Assembly (NCBI GenBank): GCA_017881645.1
Contig: JADGQQ010000021.1
Location: 1 to 9,034, forward strand
Length of the DNA: 9,034 nt
Reading direction: 5' to 3'
Source of the DNA: Clostridia bacterium
Lineage (GTDB): Bacteria; Bacillota; Clostridia; Saccharofermentanales; Saccharofermentanaceae
Shown here: piece by piece, positions 1-6,024 of the stretch
Position numbering within the stretch: position 1 is the first letter of the stretch
Layout: each line of letters begins with the position of its first letter
The notes under the pieces: generated by a model
The model's input: only the letters and a program-made list of their open reading frames with translations
The model's database searches: none
What the model was told of the DNA's origin: nothing
Made by a program: the position numbers and the translations under genes

Positions 1-786
1 TCAGGTGATCTTTAATCCGTATCCTTTTCGAATGCTGAATGTTCCCAGCCAAAACATGCCGACCGTCATAATCGCAACAGCGATCCCTTGAAGAGTCAGG
101 CTGCCTTCCGCAGCGCCGAGGTAAGCAAATCTGCTGAGGTTCACGAGCGGATACACCGGATTGATGTATTTGAAATTCGAGAGGACGCCTGGAAGCTTGG
201 AAATCTCAAAGAAGACGCCGCCCAAATATGTCAGCGGAGTAATAACGATCGAGAGGACAAAGCTCAGCATCTCATTACTGGTGATCAGGAGACCGCATAG
301 GAGACCGAACGAGGCAAATACAAAAGATGTTATCGTTATCATGCCGAAGAACCAAATGGGATGTACAATCGTAAATCCGACAAATATTCCGGTTGCGAGA
401 TATGTGAGAAGTCCGATGAGAAGCCCCCGGACTGTTCCCCCGAGAACAAACGCGAGCGTCTTTTCAATGTTGGAAATCGGATAACTGTTTAGATCCTGAA
501 TCGTATTCTGATATTTCTGCGAAATAATCGAAAATGCCGGATTCTGAAAAGCCGCAAATATCGCTCCCATGCCTGCAAGTCCGGGCATAATATACTGAAG
601 ATAGTTCATCCCGCCCATGTCCGCAGACCGCGTTTTGAGGACGCCTCCGAAAATGGCGAGATAAAGAATATTCGAAAGAAGCGGTGCTACCAGTGTCTGC
701 ACGGACACCTTCATGAATCGATGGATTTCTCTTGAAAAGAGAGTGTAAAATCCAACCGGATTATAGAAAAGGAAATTCTTCTTCAT
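1..786 (-). CDS. ABC-2 type transporter permease (YadH-like)
   Basis: This is the membrane subunit of an ABC exporter, complete at 261 aa with a TGA stop on the first three bases of the window. About six hydrophobic segments are visible, at roughly residues 31-50, 60-82, 109-138, 143-167, 173-192 and 232-256. The stretch YINPVYPLVNLSRFAYLG (about 207-224) is typical of the ABC-2 permease family, where a conserved NP precedes the last helix. The ATG at 786 lies 9 bp after the stop of the ATPase gene. Its ribosome binding site, TAGGAG, overlaps that stop codon, so the two genes are translationally linked and surely form one transporter. The length and the pairing match E. coli YadG/YadH. The substrate cannot be read from the sequence. 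Cotranscription with glutathione-synthesis genes suggests export of a thiol, a glutathione conjugate or a metal-thiol complex, but that is inference. Confidence 0.93.
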   Translation of the reverse strand: MKKNFLFYNPVGFYTLFSREIHRFMKVSVQTLVAPLLSNILYLAIFGGVLKTRSADMGGMNYLQYIMPGLAGMGAIFAAFQNPAFSIISQKYQNTIQDLNSYPISNIEKTLAFVLGGTVRGLLIGLLTYLATGIFVGFTIVHPIWFFGMITITSFVFASFGLLCGLLITSNEMLSFVLSIVITPLTYLGGVFFEISKLPGVLSNFKYINPVYPLVNLSRFAYLGAAEGSLTLQGIAVAIMTVGMFWLGTFSIRKGYGLKIT

Positions 787-795
787 AAAATGCTC

Positions 796-1701
796 CTATC
801 GATTGATGAGATCCAGATAGATGTCTTCGAGCTTGGGTTTTTCAATTACAAGATTTACGATGTCCAGCTGCAGGTTGGTCAGTTTCTGTACGACTTCCAT
901 GAGACGGGTTTTTTCGACTTTCAGGTACAGGATGGTCCTCTCTGCGATTCGCGGTTCGAACTCCGCGAGTCCGGTCACGTCCGCCGGAGACAGATCGCGG
1001 CTGACATGCACTTCTACGATTACGTGCCGGCCCTGCTTTTCCATCATGGATTTCTTCGACTCGTCCGCAATGATCCGCCCGTCATTAATCACAATGATCC
1101 GGCCGCAGAGCTTCTCCGCTTCCTCAAGATAGTGCGTCGTCAGAATGATCGTTGTTCCATTCCTGTTGAGCCGTTCAATATACTCATACATGGACCGGCG
1201 CATTTCGACATCGACTCCTGCCGTCGGCTCATCAAGAACAAGAATTTTCGGACGGTGAATCAGCGCTTTTGCGATCATGAGGCGCCGTTTCATGCCTCCG
1301 GACAGGTCGCTGACGCGGGCATGTCTTTTGTCCGACAGCGTAAGAGCATCCAGAAGTTCGTCGATATACGGGCCGTTATGCAGAAATCCGAAGTATCCGG
1401 ACTGCCTGCGAAGTACTTCGTCCACAGTAAAAAGATAATCAATGGCGATTTCCTGAGGGACAATCCCGATCACTTTTTTCGTATCGAGTTCGTGCCGGTC
1501 CAGATCAAAGCCGCCGATGACGACTCGTCCGGTGTTCTTCTTCACGTTACCGGCCAAAATATTGATCAGAGTGCTTTTTCCGGCGCCGTTCTGGCCGAGA
1601 AGAGCCGTGAATTCACCTTCCCGGATATCCAGATTTATATTTGTAAGGGCTTCGATATTGCCCTTCCTATATGTTTTCGATAGATTTTCAATGTGTATCA
1701 C
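796..1701 (-). CDS. ABC transporter ATP-binding protein (YadG-like), GTG start
   Basis: This is the cytoplasmic ATPase that would drive the adjacent ABC-2 permease; the chosen start gives 301 aa. Visible motifs in order are Walker A GQNGAGKST, a Q-loop in GIVPQE, signature LSGGMKRR, Walker B ILVLDEPTAGVD and the H-loop TTHY. A C-terminal extension of about 80 residues follows, as in YadG-type subunits. An in-frame ATG at 1719 exists, but a perfect AGGAGG (1708-1713) lies downstream of it and 6 bp before the GTG at 1701. The protein from that GTG begins (M)IHIENLSKTYRKG, the usual N-terminus of the family, so GTG is preferred. The gene overlaps the end of the ATP-grasp gene by 14 bp, which suggests translational coupling. 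The best guess is an export system; the substrate is unknown. Confidence 0.94.
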   Translation of the reverse strand: MIHIENLSKTYRKGNIEALTNINLDIREGEFTALLGQNGAGKSTLINILAGNVKKNTGRVVIGGFDLDRHELDTKKVIGIVPQEIAIDYLFTVDEVLRRQSGYFGFLHNGPYIDELLDALTLSDKRHARVSDLSGGMKRRLMIAKALIHRPKILVLDEPTAGVDVEMRRSMYEYIERLNRNGTTIILTTHYLEEAEKLCGRIIVINDGRIIADESKKSMMEKQGRHVIVEVHVSRDLSPADVTGLAEFEPRIAERTILYLKVEKTRLMEVVQKLTNLQLDIVNLVIEKPKLEDIYLDLINR

Positions 1702-2707
1702 GGTCGTCCTCCTGTGCATAGAATCCGATCAGGTCTAATACTTTCTTTTCGACATGACGGTTTTGTCCCTGAAATGGAAAATCATGTATATGCAGAGCCG
1801 GATTGAAATTCAGTTCGATAATGCTGTGATTGTTCCCGTCCGGCTCTTCGTGAAAATCACGGATGATGATGTCTGCACCGCAGATCTTCGCTCCAACTGC
1901 TTTGGCGGCCTGCATGGCGATTCTTTTGTAGGAATCCGGGATGTCATCGGTATAATCGATGCTGTCTCCGCCCGTACTGATGTTCGAGTTCTCCCGAAGA
2001 TATACCGTCTCACCGGATGCAGGGACGGTGCGGATCTCTTTGTGCTGCTGTGCCAGAAATTCGATCTCGACCGTACCGAGCTGCAGTTTTTCGAGAGGCG
2101 TAACATACCCTTTTCCCCGCAGCGGATCTTTGTTCTTCTCTATTACAAGTTCTTCAATCGTATGTTCTCCGTCACCGGTGACATTGGCCGGGACTCTGTG
2201 AAGAATCGCAGCGATCTCGTCTCCGATCACCAGAAACCGGTACTCTTTGCCCGGAATGAATGTTTCGATCAGGGCGGCAGAGTCAAATGTCAGCGCCTGG
2301 CGAACCGCCTGCACATAGGTGTCGTTCTCACATTTCTGAAGGATCACGACTCCTTTGCCGAAATTTGTAGATTTTGGCTTCACGACAATCGCTTTCCCTA
2401 GGAACGGTGCGATGTGCTGTACGGCCTCTTCTTCCGATTTAACCGTAATTCCTTCCGGCACCTGAATTCCATTCTCATGCAAGATAATCTTCGTCACTTC
2501 TTTGTTTTCCATGATCAAAGGTGCAATATAGGTATCCATCGATGTTTTTGTCGCCTGTTTCACATATTCCGTTTTCCCGTTTTTATGAAGGCGGATAAAA
2601 TTATCGTCCCAATCAAGGACCTCCACATCCACACCCCGGGCGGATGCCTCACGGATCAGCATTTGCGTGGATAGCTCAAGCTTGCTGTAAGGATTGTTCT
2701 TCATCAT
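1688..2707 (-). CDS. gshB: ATP-grasp glutathione synthetase, like the C-terminal half of GshF
   Basis: This predicted ligase would join glycine to gamma-glutamylcysteine using ATP, the second step of glutathione synthesis (339 aa from the chosen start). It begins with a region like the GshF linker (KLELSTQMLIREA). The ATP-grasp fold follows, with the ATP-binding stretch VVKPKSTNFGKGV, the central EYRFLVIGDEIAAILHRVPA with VTGDGEHTI, and a metal-binding C-terminal segment ending IIELNFNPALHIHDFPF. These features match the GshF and cyanophycin-synthetase branch rather than E. coli GshB, so the symbol indicates role only. A longer reading from ATG 2746 is possible, but GGAGG (2714-2718) sits 6 bp before the ATG at 2707; a second ATG follows at 2704. 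The gene overlaps gshA by 32 bp in another frame. In many Gram-positive bacteria these two activities are fused in one protein of about 750 residues; here they are separate. Other ligase substrates remain possible, but the neighbour makes glutathione likely. Confidence 0.85.
   Translation of the reverse strand: MMKNNPYSKLELSTQMLIREASARGVDVEVLDWDDNFIRLHKNGKTEYVKQATKTSMDTYIAPLIMENKEVTKIILHENGIQVPEGITVKSEEEAVQHIAPFLGKAIVVKPKSTNFGKGVVILQKCENDTYVQAVRQALTFDSAALIETFIPGKEYRFLVIGDEIAAILHRVPANVTGDGEHTIEELVIEKNKDPLRGKGYVTPLEKLQLGTVEIEFLAQQHKEIRTVPASGETVYLRENSNISTGGDSIDYTDDIPDSYKRIAMQAAKAVGAKICGADIIIRDFHEEPDGNNHSIIELNFNPALHIHDFPFQGQNRHVEKKVLDLIGFYAQEDDRDTH
1708..1713 (-). promoter_or_regulatory. Ribosome binding site that sets the ABC ATPase start
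   Basis: The minus strand reads AGGAGG here, 6 bp before GTG at 1701 and after the alternative ATG at 1719. It therefore decides for the GTG start. It sits inside the last codons of the upstream ATP-grasp gene. Confidence 0.85.
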
Positions 2708-4178
2708 TGGCGTCCTCCGTCCGGTTGTTTTTGTACTGATTTGCAAGTTGTTTGCCGTATCCCAGGAAATCCAGATTCCCGTCTTTCATTTGCCTGTGCA
2801 TCTGTTCCGACGGAAGAAGTGATTTGTCCGTCAGTTTCTTTTGTTCCGTTTTGACCGTTTCACAAAATATGTGTGTTCCGGAGCCGCTGTCCATCCAATT
2901 TGCTATCGTATGCAGTTCATCAAATATTTCCGAACCCCAATCCGGGAGTGAGATTTCTTCGTCTTCGTATCTGCAGAGCACCACTTCATCGCTTCGGCCC
3001 ATCAGTGCTACGGAATGATGGTTCAAATTCATCCGGCGATGTTCCTTCTCTGTGACCGGCGGACTCTTGGAGAAAAGGCAATAGAGAAGAAATATCTGAA
3101 GAAAATGCATTTGTTCGAGACTGATTCCCGTTTTTTCAAATGGATTAATGTCCAGAATCCGGACTTCAAGATATTTGACTCCGCGTTCTTCGAGCGCATT
3201 CAGCTGACTCTCACCTTTTCCGACGATTTGTTTCAGACGAATGGACGAGTAGTATTCGCTTTCCTTCTGCAGAACATTTTCATTGAGCTGCAGCTGTGCT
3301 CCATTCCTGTATATGCCGATTTTGGCGTATCTCGGACTGCGTGTGGACATCAGTCGACGGAGTTTGCCTGAGTATTCTTCCATGCCGTTATAATATATTT
3401 TCTGGTTCTTCTTGGAGGAGTTCGCATAGCCGAAGCGGCTGACACGAAGAGATGTGGCATATTGGCTGACGTTTGCAAAAAACAGGTCGAACCGCATCGG
3501 ACAGCACTTCTGCACCATTTTGATTTCGTTTTTTACCACGGAATAATAGGTCGGGTCGCAAAAAGGCGACGCACCGAAAAGATAAATCAATAGCCAGCGG
3601 TACCGGAGAAAGTTCCGTGCAACCGAAAAATACAGATCATCCGTAAAATCGCGCCGGCTTCTTCCCTCACCGAAGGCTTCATACAGAACATCCACAAGCT
3701 CCGGTTCGAACGAATAATTGTAATGGATTCCGGAAATCATCTGCATCTTCTTACCGTAACGCAGCGCAAGACCATTCCTGTAAATGTTCGCACGCTTTCC
3801 GGATTCATCTTCGCAGAAATAGGCAATCGGGATCTGTTCTTCATCGGGCAGTCGGGGCGGCATACTGATCGGCCACAGGAGTTCCTGACCGATGCCGTTT
3901 TCCACTTCTCTGTGGGTATCATACAGTTCCGCATATGCTTCTTCCGCAGATTTTTGCGGCGAGGTTATCATTTCAATCTGGCTCTCGGAAAAATCGGTTG
4001 TGATCCGCGGATGTACCGCCTTATTTCCGAAAACCGCCGGGTGCGGGGTCAGCGCCAGATCACCTGACGCCAGAATCCTTTGTGCTTCTCTCTCTATCCC
4101 GAAGAGCCCTTTTGTTAAAAGACCACTTTTCTCTTTGCTTGTGAACAGCGGGAGTACATCAGACATTTTCCAGTTCAT
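2676..4178 (-). CDS. gshA: Glutamate-cysteine ligase (type 1 GshA family)
   Basis: This enzyme makes gamma-glutamylcysteine from glutamate and cysteine with ATP, the committed step of glutathione synthesis, in the cytosol (500 aa). Family hallmarks visible in order are FGIEREAQRI near the N-terminus, ITTDFSESQIEMITSP, SGIHYNYSF, RYAKIGIYRNGAQLQLN, and YLEVRILDINPFEKTGI, which corresponds to the conserved EVR-x2-D-x-NPF segment. The length is close to stand-alone E. coli GshA, although the downstream partner is of GshF type. The frame is open up to a TTG at 4193, but a perfect AGGAGG (4184-4189) lies 5 bp before the ATG at 4178, so that ATG is the start. The last 20 or so residues are hydrophilic and low in complexity, and they overlap the next gene by 32 bp. 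This is the first gene of the operon with the ATP-grasp ligase and the ABC transporter, under a promoter that shares a motif with the arsR promoter. Confidence 0.94.
   Translation of the reverse strand: MNWKMSDVLPLFTSKEKSGLLTKGLFGIEREAQRILASGDLALTPHPAVFGNKAVHPRITTDFSESQIEMITSPQKSAEEAYAELYDTHREVENGIGQELLWPISMPPRLPDEEQIPIAYFCEDESGKRANIYRNGLALRYGKKMQMISGIHYNYSFEPELVDVLYEAFGEGRSRRDFTDDLYFSVARNFLRYRWLLIYLFGASPFCDPTYYSVVKNEIKMVQKCCPMRFDLFFANVSQYATSLRVSRFGYANSSKKNQKIYYNGMEEYSGKLRRLMSTRSPRYAKIGIYRNGAQLQLNENVLQKESEYYSSIRLKQIVGKGESQLNALEERGVKYLEVRILDINPFEKTGISLEQMHFLQIFLLYCLFSKSPPVTEKEHRRMNLNHHSVALMGRSDEVVLCRYEDEEISLPDWGSEIFDELHTIANWMDSGSGTHIFCETVKTEQKKLTDKSLLPSEQMHRQMKDGNLDFLGYGKQLANQYKNNRTEDANDEEQSLQQA
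2714..2718 (-). promoter_or_regulatory. Internal ribosome binding site for the ATP-grasp gene
   Basis: The minus strand reads GGAGG, 6 bp before ATG 2707 and 9 bp before ATG 2704, inside the coding end of gshA. It shows that the ATP-grasp protein has its own translation start, which argues against a simple sequencing frameshift in a fused gshF. Confidence 0.75.
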
Positions 4179-4200
4179 TTTCCCCTCCTGCAAGTGTGCT

Positions 4201-4225
4201 ATTGTTTTATAACAATCGAACGATC
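4201..4225. promoter_or_regulatory. Candidate ArsR operator at the gshA promoter
   Basis: The plus strand carries AACAATCGAA at 4211-4220, which also occurs at the arsR promoter (4578-4587). Two small inverted repeats overlap it: ATTGTT-TTAT-AACAAT (4201-4216, perfect 6-bp arms) and ATCG-AA-CGAT (4215-4224). They cover the -10 box and most of the spacer, where a bound repressor would block RNA polymerase. That the adjacent regulator binds here is inferred from the shared motif and the position. Confidence 0.55.
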
Positions 4226-4233
4226 AGTGTAAA
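4206..4233 (-). promoter_or_regulatory. Promoter of the gshA operon
   Basis: On the minus strand, TTTACA (4233-4228) and TATAAA (4211-4206) are separated by 16 bp. Each differs from the sigma-A consensus at one base. Transcription should start near 4199, leaving a leader of about 20 bases that contains the gshA ribosome binding site. The spacer holds the motif shared with the arsR promoter. Confidence 0.6.
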
Positions 4234-4254
4234 AAAATATCGATTTCGAAACCG
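4231..4254 (-). terminator. Weak possible terminator after arsR
   Basis: Just after the arsR stop, the minus strand can form a 5-bp stem CGGTT-TCGA-AATCG (one G-U pair), followed closely by ATATTTTTTT. The stem is short, so termination would be partial and some arsR transcripts may read into gshA. The T-run also overlaps the gshA -35 box, so it could simply be AT-rich promoter DNA. Confidence 0.3.
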
Positions 4255-4255
4255 G

Positions 4256-4561
4256 TTATGTCAGAAAATTACGGACCGCTTCAACGGCTTCCATATTGAC
4301 TTTGCACAAGTGGCTCTGACAGTTCTTCGTACATGTGATCAGTCCTGCATTTTCAAGTTCTTTGAAATGATGAGAAATTGTAGATCTTGACAAGCCCATG
4401 CAGCAGCAAGCTTTGGTAAAACACTTGTCAACGCCCGCATCAACTCCGACAAAATGTTCGGCGTCTTCGGACATGGCCATATGCCACTCATAAAGCTTCC
4501 TGAATATCGTAAGTCTTTGTTCGCTCGAAAGCGCTTTGAAAATTTTCACTTCATCTATCAT
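4256..4561 (-). CDS. ArsR-family transcriptional regulator, cysteine-rich
   Basis: This small winged-helix repressor is 101 aa from ATG 4561. The ArsR fold is seen in KALSSEQRLTIFRKLYEW (helix 1-2), then the recognition helix region MGLSRSTISHHFKELENAGLI (about 55-75). Seven cysteines stand out: Cys47, a Cys52-53-54 triplet just before the recognition helix, and Cys77, Cys81 and Cys86 in the wing, with His84 nearby. This suggests sensing of a soft metal(loid) or of thiol oxidation; ArsR proteins are known to place such sites at many positions. The frame is open to a TTG at 4582, but that lies inside the predicted promoter spacer and has no ribosome binding site, so ATG 4561 is preferred. The gene sits between dinB and the gshA operon, has its own promoter, and shares an operator-like motif with gshA. 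It is probably an autorepressor that also controls glutathione synthesis; the inducer is unknown. Confidence 0.88.
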   Translation of the reverse strand: MIDEVKIFKALSSEQRLTIFRKLYEWHMAMSEDAEHFVGVDAGVDKCFTKACCCMGLSRSTISHHFKELENAGLITCTKNCQSHLCKVNMEAVEAVRNFLT

Positions 4562-4567
4562 AGTTCT

Positions 4568-4596
4568 ACTGTAATCGAACAATCGAAACTTGTCAA
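4568..4596 (-). promoter_or_regulatory. arsR promoter, probably leaderless
   Basis: The minus strand has a perfect -35 TTGACA (4596-4591), a 17-bp spacer and the -10 TACAGT (4573-4568, four of six consensus bases). Only six bases separate the -10 from ATG 4561, so the predicted transcription start coincides with the start codon. No Shine-Dalgarno sequence precedes that ATG, which fits a leaderless mRNA. Confidence 0.6.
4574..4588. promoter_or_regulatory. Candidate ArsR operator in the arsR promoter spacer
   Basis: The minus strand shows TTCGATT-G-TTCGATT, a 7-base direct repeat with a 1-base gap, filling most of the -35/-10 spacer. The decamer TTCGATTGTT within it also occurs at the gshA promoter, on the same strand and in an equivalent place. 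A repressor bound here would block polymerase, giving autoregulation. Binding by the neighbouring ArsR protein is inferred. Confidence 0.55.
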
Positions 4597-4621
4597 CTGT
4601 TCTTTGTTGCTTTTTCTCTTT

Positions 4622-5881
4622 TTATTCTTCTCTTCCCCCCGTTTTGAGCGAAGCAAATCCTCCCGCGTTCCAACCCATCTGACCCTGCGGCAGAAGTTCA
4701 TCTCCTCCTGCCAGCTGTATGCCCTTCCGGACGATGTCCTTGCCGAAACGGATGCGCAGAGCGTCGACTACCGTATCGACAGCCTTCTTCTCATCCGTCT
4801 GATAACTGCTGTCAAACAGCGAGATCTGCCGTCTGGCCTCGGCGGGATTGACCTGTGCGGCACGGACTCCGAAGCTGCGGACGGATTTTGTCCAGTCATA
4901 ACTCCTCTGGAAGAGATCCATGGCCACTCTGGATATTTCGCCCGCCGCGTCGGTCGGCGCCAAAAGGTGCTGCTGGCGCTCATAGGTATGCAATTCAGTG
5001 TCTCTGACGTGAATCTGTACGGTATTGCATACAAGTTTGTATTTGCGCAGGCGCGTCGCCACCTGATCGGAAAGTGCAACAATTGTCTTCCATACGTCCT
5101 CGTTACAGGTCATATCCCTTGCCGTCGTGGTGCTGTTGCCGACGGACTTGATCTCGCGCTGATCCGAACACAGCCCGACCGGCGATGCATCAAGTCCGTT
5201 CGCACATATCCACAGTCCTTCCCCGTTCTTGCCGAGATAGCTCCGGATATACTCATGCGGAAGGGCAGCCAACTGTCCGATCGTATGAATGTTGATACGG
5301 GACAGCCGCTTCTGCGTCGAACGGCCGGCATAAAGCAGATCTCCCACCGGCAGCGGCCAGACGATATTCTTGAAATTGTCCTGTAAAATCAGGGTAGTCG
5401 CATCCGGTTTCTTATAATCGGACCCGAGCTTGGCGAATGACTTGTTGAAGCTGGCTCCGACCGAGCAGGTAAGGCCAAGTTCCTTCTTTATGCGCGACCG
5501 GATCTCATCAGCCAGCACCGGAAGGCTGGCGCTCCCGCAGATATCCGTAACATCCAGCCAGCATTCATCCAGTCCGAAGGACTCGACGCGGTCGGTGTAC
5601 TGGCAGAACATCTCAAAGGCTTTCCGCGAGTAATAAGTATACTGATCATAATGTCCGGGAACGACAACGAGATCCGGACATTTCTGCTTCGCCTGCCAGA
5701 TTGTCTCGGCCGTCTTGATTCCGCAGGCTCCCGCCAGCGGATTCTTCGCAAGAATAATTCCGTGCCGCTGGTCCTGGTCCCCGCCGACAGCCATGGGTAC
5801 GCCCCGCAGCTCCGGGTGATTCTTCATCTCCACCGATGCAAAAAAACAATTTTGATCGACGTGCAGAATTTTGCGTTCCAC
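4622..5881 (-). CDS. dinB: Y-family DNA polymerase (DinB/Pol IV type)
   Basis: This translesion DNA polymerase copies past damaged bases at the replication fork (419 aa from the chosen start). The catalytic metal-binding residues are Asp9 in HVDQNCFF and Asp105-Glu106 in SFGLDECWLD; Phe14 is the likely steric gate against ribonucleotides. Palm and fingers are followed by a helix-hairpin-helix region (INIHTIGQLAALPHEYIRSYLG) and the little-finger domain. QISLF at 352-356 fits the beta-clamp-binding consensus. The protein is longer than the 351 aa of E. coli DinB, with a C-terminal tail of about 65 residues after the clamp motif. An in-frame GTG at 5932 exists, but it lies within the predicted promoter. 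GTG 5881 follows GGAGG (5893-5897) by 11 bp and gives the usual N-terminus, so it is preferred. A LexA-like box upstream suggests SOS induction. It is probably not functionally tied to the glutathione genes. Confidence 0.92.
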   Translation of the reverse strand: MERKILHVDQNCFFASVEMKNHPELRGVPMAVGGDQDQRHGIILAKNPLAGACGIKTAETIWQAKQKCPDLVVVPGHYDQYTYYSRKAFEMFCQYTDRVESFGLDECWLDVTDICGSASLPVLADEIRSRIKKELGLTCSVGASFNKSFAKLGSDYKKPDATTLILQDNFKNIVWPLPVGDLLYAGRSTQKRLSRINIHTIGQLAALPHEYIRSYLGKNGEGLWICANGLDASPVGLCSDQREIKSVGNSTTTARDMTCNEDVWKTIVALSDQVATRLRKYKLVCNTVQIHVRDTELHTYERQQHLLAPTDAAGEISRVAMDLFQRSYDWTKSVRSFGVRAAQVNPAEARRQISLFDSSYQTDEKKAVDTVVDALRIRFGKDIVRKGIQLAGGDELLPQGQMGWNAGGFASLKTGGREE

Positions 5882-5902
5882 GATTTGTCCGACCTCCGAA
5901 AG

Positions 5903-5916
5903 AGAACGTTTGTTTC
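5903..5916. promoter_or_regulatory. LexA (SOS) box-like operator upstream of dinB
   Basis: The plus strand reads AGAACGTTTGTTTC. It matches the Bacillus LexA consensus CGAACRNRYGTTYC at 12 of 14 positions, with the core GAAC and GTT half-sites intact. It lies at or just after the presumed dinB transcription start and before the ribosome binding site, a usual place for repression. Confidence 0.45.
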
Positions 5917-5917
5917 T

Positions 5918-5951
5918 TTTATAGATTATCACTTTTGACGGTTTTTTTCAA
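5918..5951 (-). promoter_or_regulatory. Possible dinB promoter
   Basis: The minus strand has TTGAAA (5951-5946) and then GATAAT (5930-5925) after 15 bp; a TATAAA lies slightly downstream (5923-5918). The spacing to either -10 is not ideal, so which is used is unclear. Transcription from here would exclude the GTG at 5932 as the dinB start. Confidence 0.4.
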
Positions 5952-5972
5952 GTCTTACATGCTTCAGATTTT

Positions 5973-5995
5973 TTTAGCTTCTCATAAAAGCTAAA
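5973..5995. repeat. Inverted repeat upstream of the response regulator
   Basis: TTTAGCTT (5973-5980) and AAGCTAAA (5988-5995) form perfect 8-bp arms around 7 bases. The repeat covers the likely -35 position and ends six bases before the TATAAT of the response-regulator promoter. The T-run lies before rather than after the stem on the plus strand, so it is not a terminator for that direction. It may be an operator, perhaps for the response regulator itself. Confidence 0.5.
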
Positions 5996-6007
5996 TTGGT
6001 ATATAAT
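5979..6007 (+). promoter_or_regulatory. Promoter of the two-component operon
   Basis: A perfect -10 TATAAT (6002-6007) is preceded at 17 bp by TTCTCA (5979-5984), a weak -35 with four of six consensus bases. A weak -35 overlapped by an inverted repeat fits a promoter that needs an activator. Transcription would start near 6014, giving a leader of about 80 bases. Confidence 0.55.
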
Positions 6008-6024
6008 TAAAAATAAAAACAATA

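Noticed and set aside
790..1683. A 297-codon open frame on the plus strand
   Set aside because: It is antisense to the ABC ATPase, which carries every expected motif. The plus-strand product shows no recognisable domain and the frame has no ribosome binding site.
2676..2746. A sequencing frameshift breaking a single gshF gene
   Set aside because: It cannot be excluded without reads, but the well-placed GGAGG and tandem ATG for the second gene favour a real split.
4562..4582. arsR starting at TTG 4582
   Set aside because: That codon lies between the -35 and -10 of the best promoter, so it would not be in the transcript, and it lacks a ribosome binding site.
4454..5386. A 310-codon open frame on the plus strand
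   Set aside because: It is antisense to dinB and crosses the arsR promoter and arsR start. No domain is recognisable and no start signal is present.
5882..5932. dinB starting at GTG 5932, 17 codons longer
   Set aside because: No ribosome binding site is present there, the region has promoter-like and LexA-like sequences, and the family N-terminus begins a few residues before HVD.
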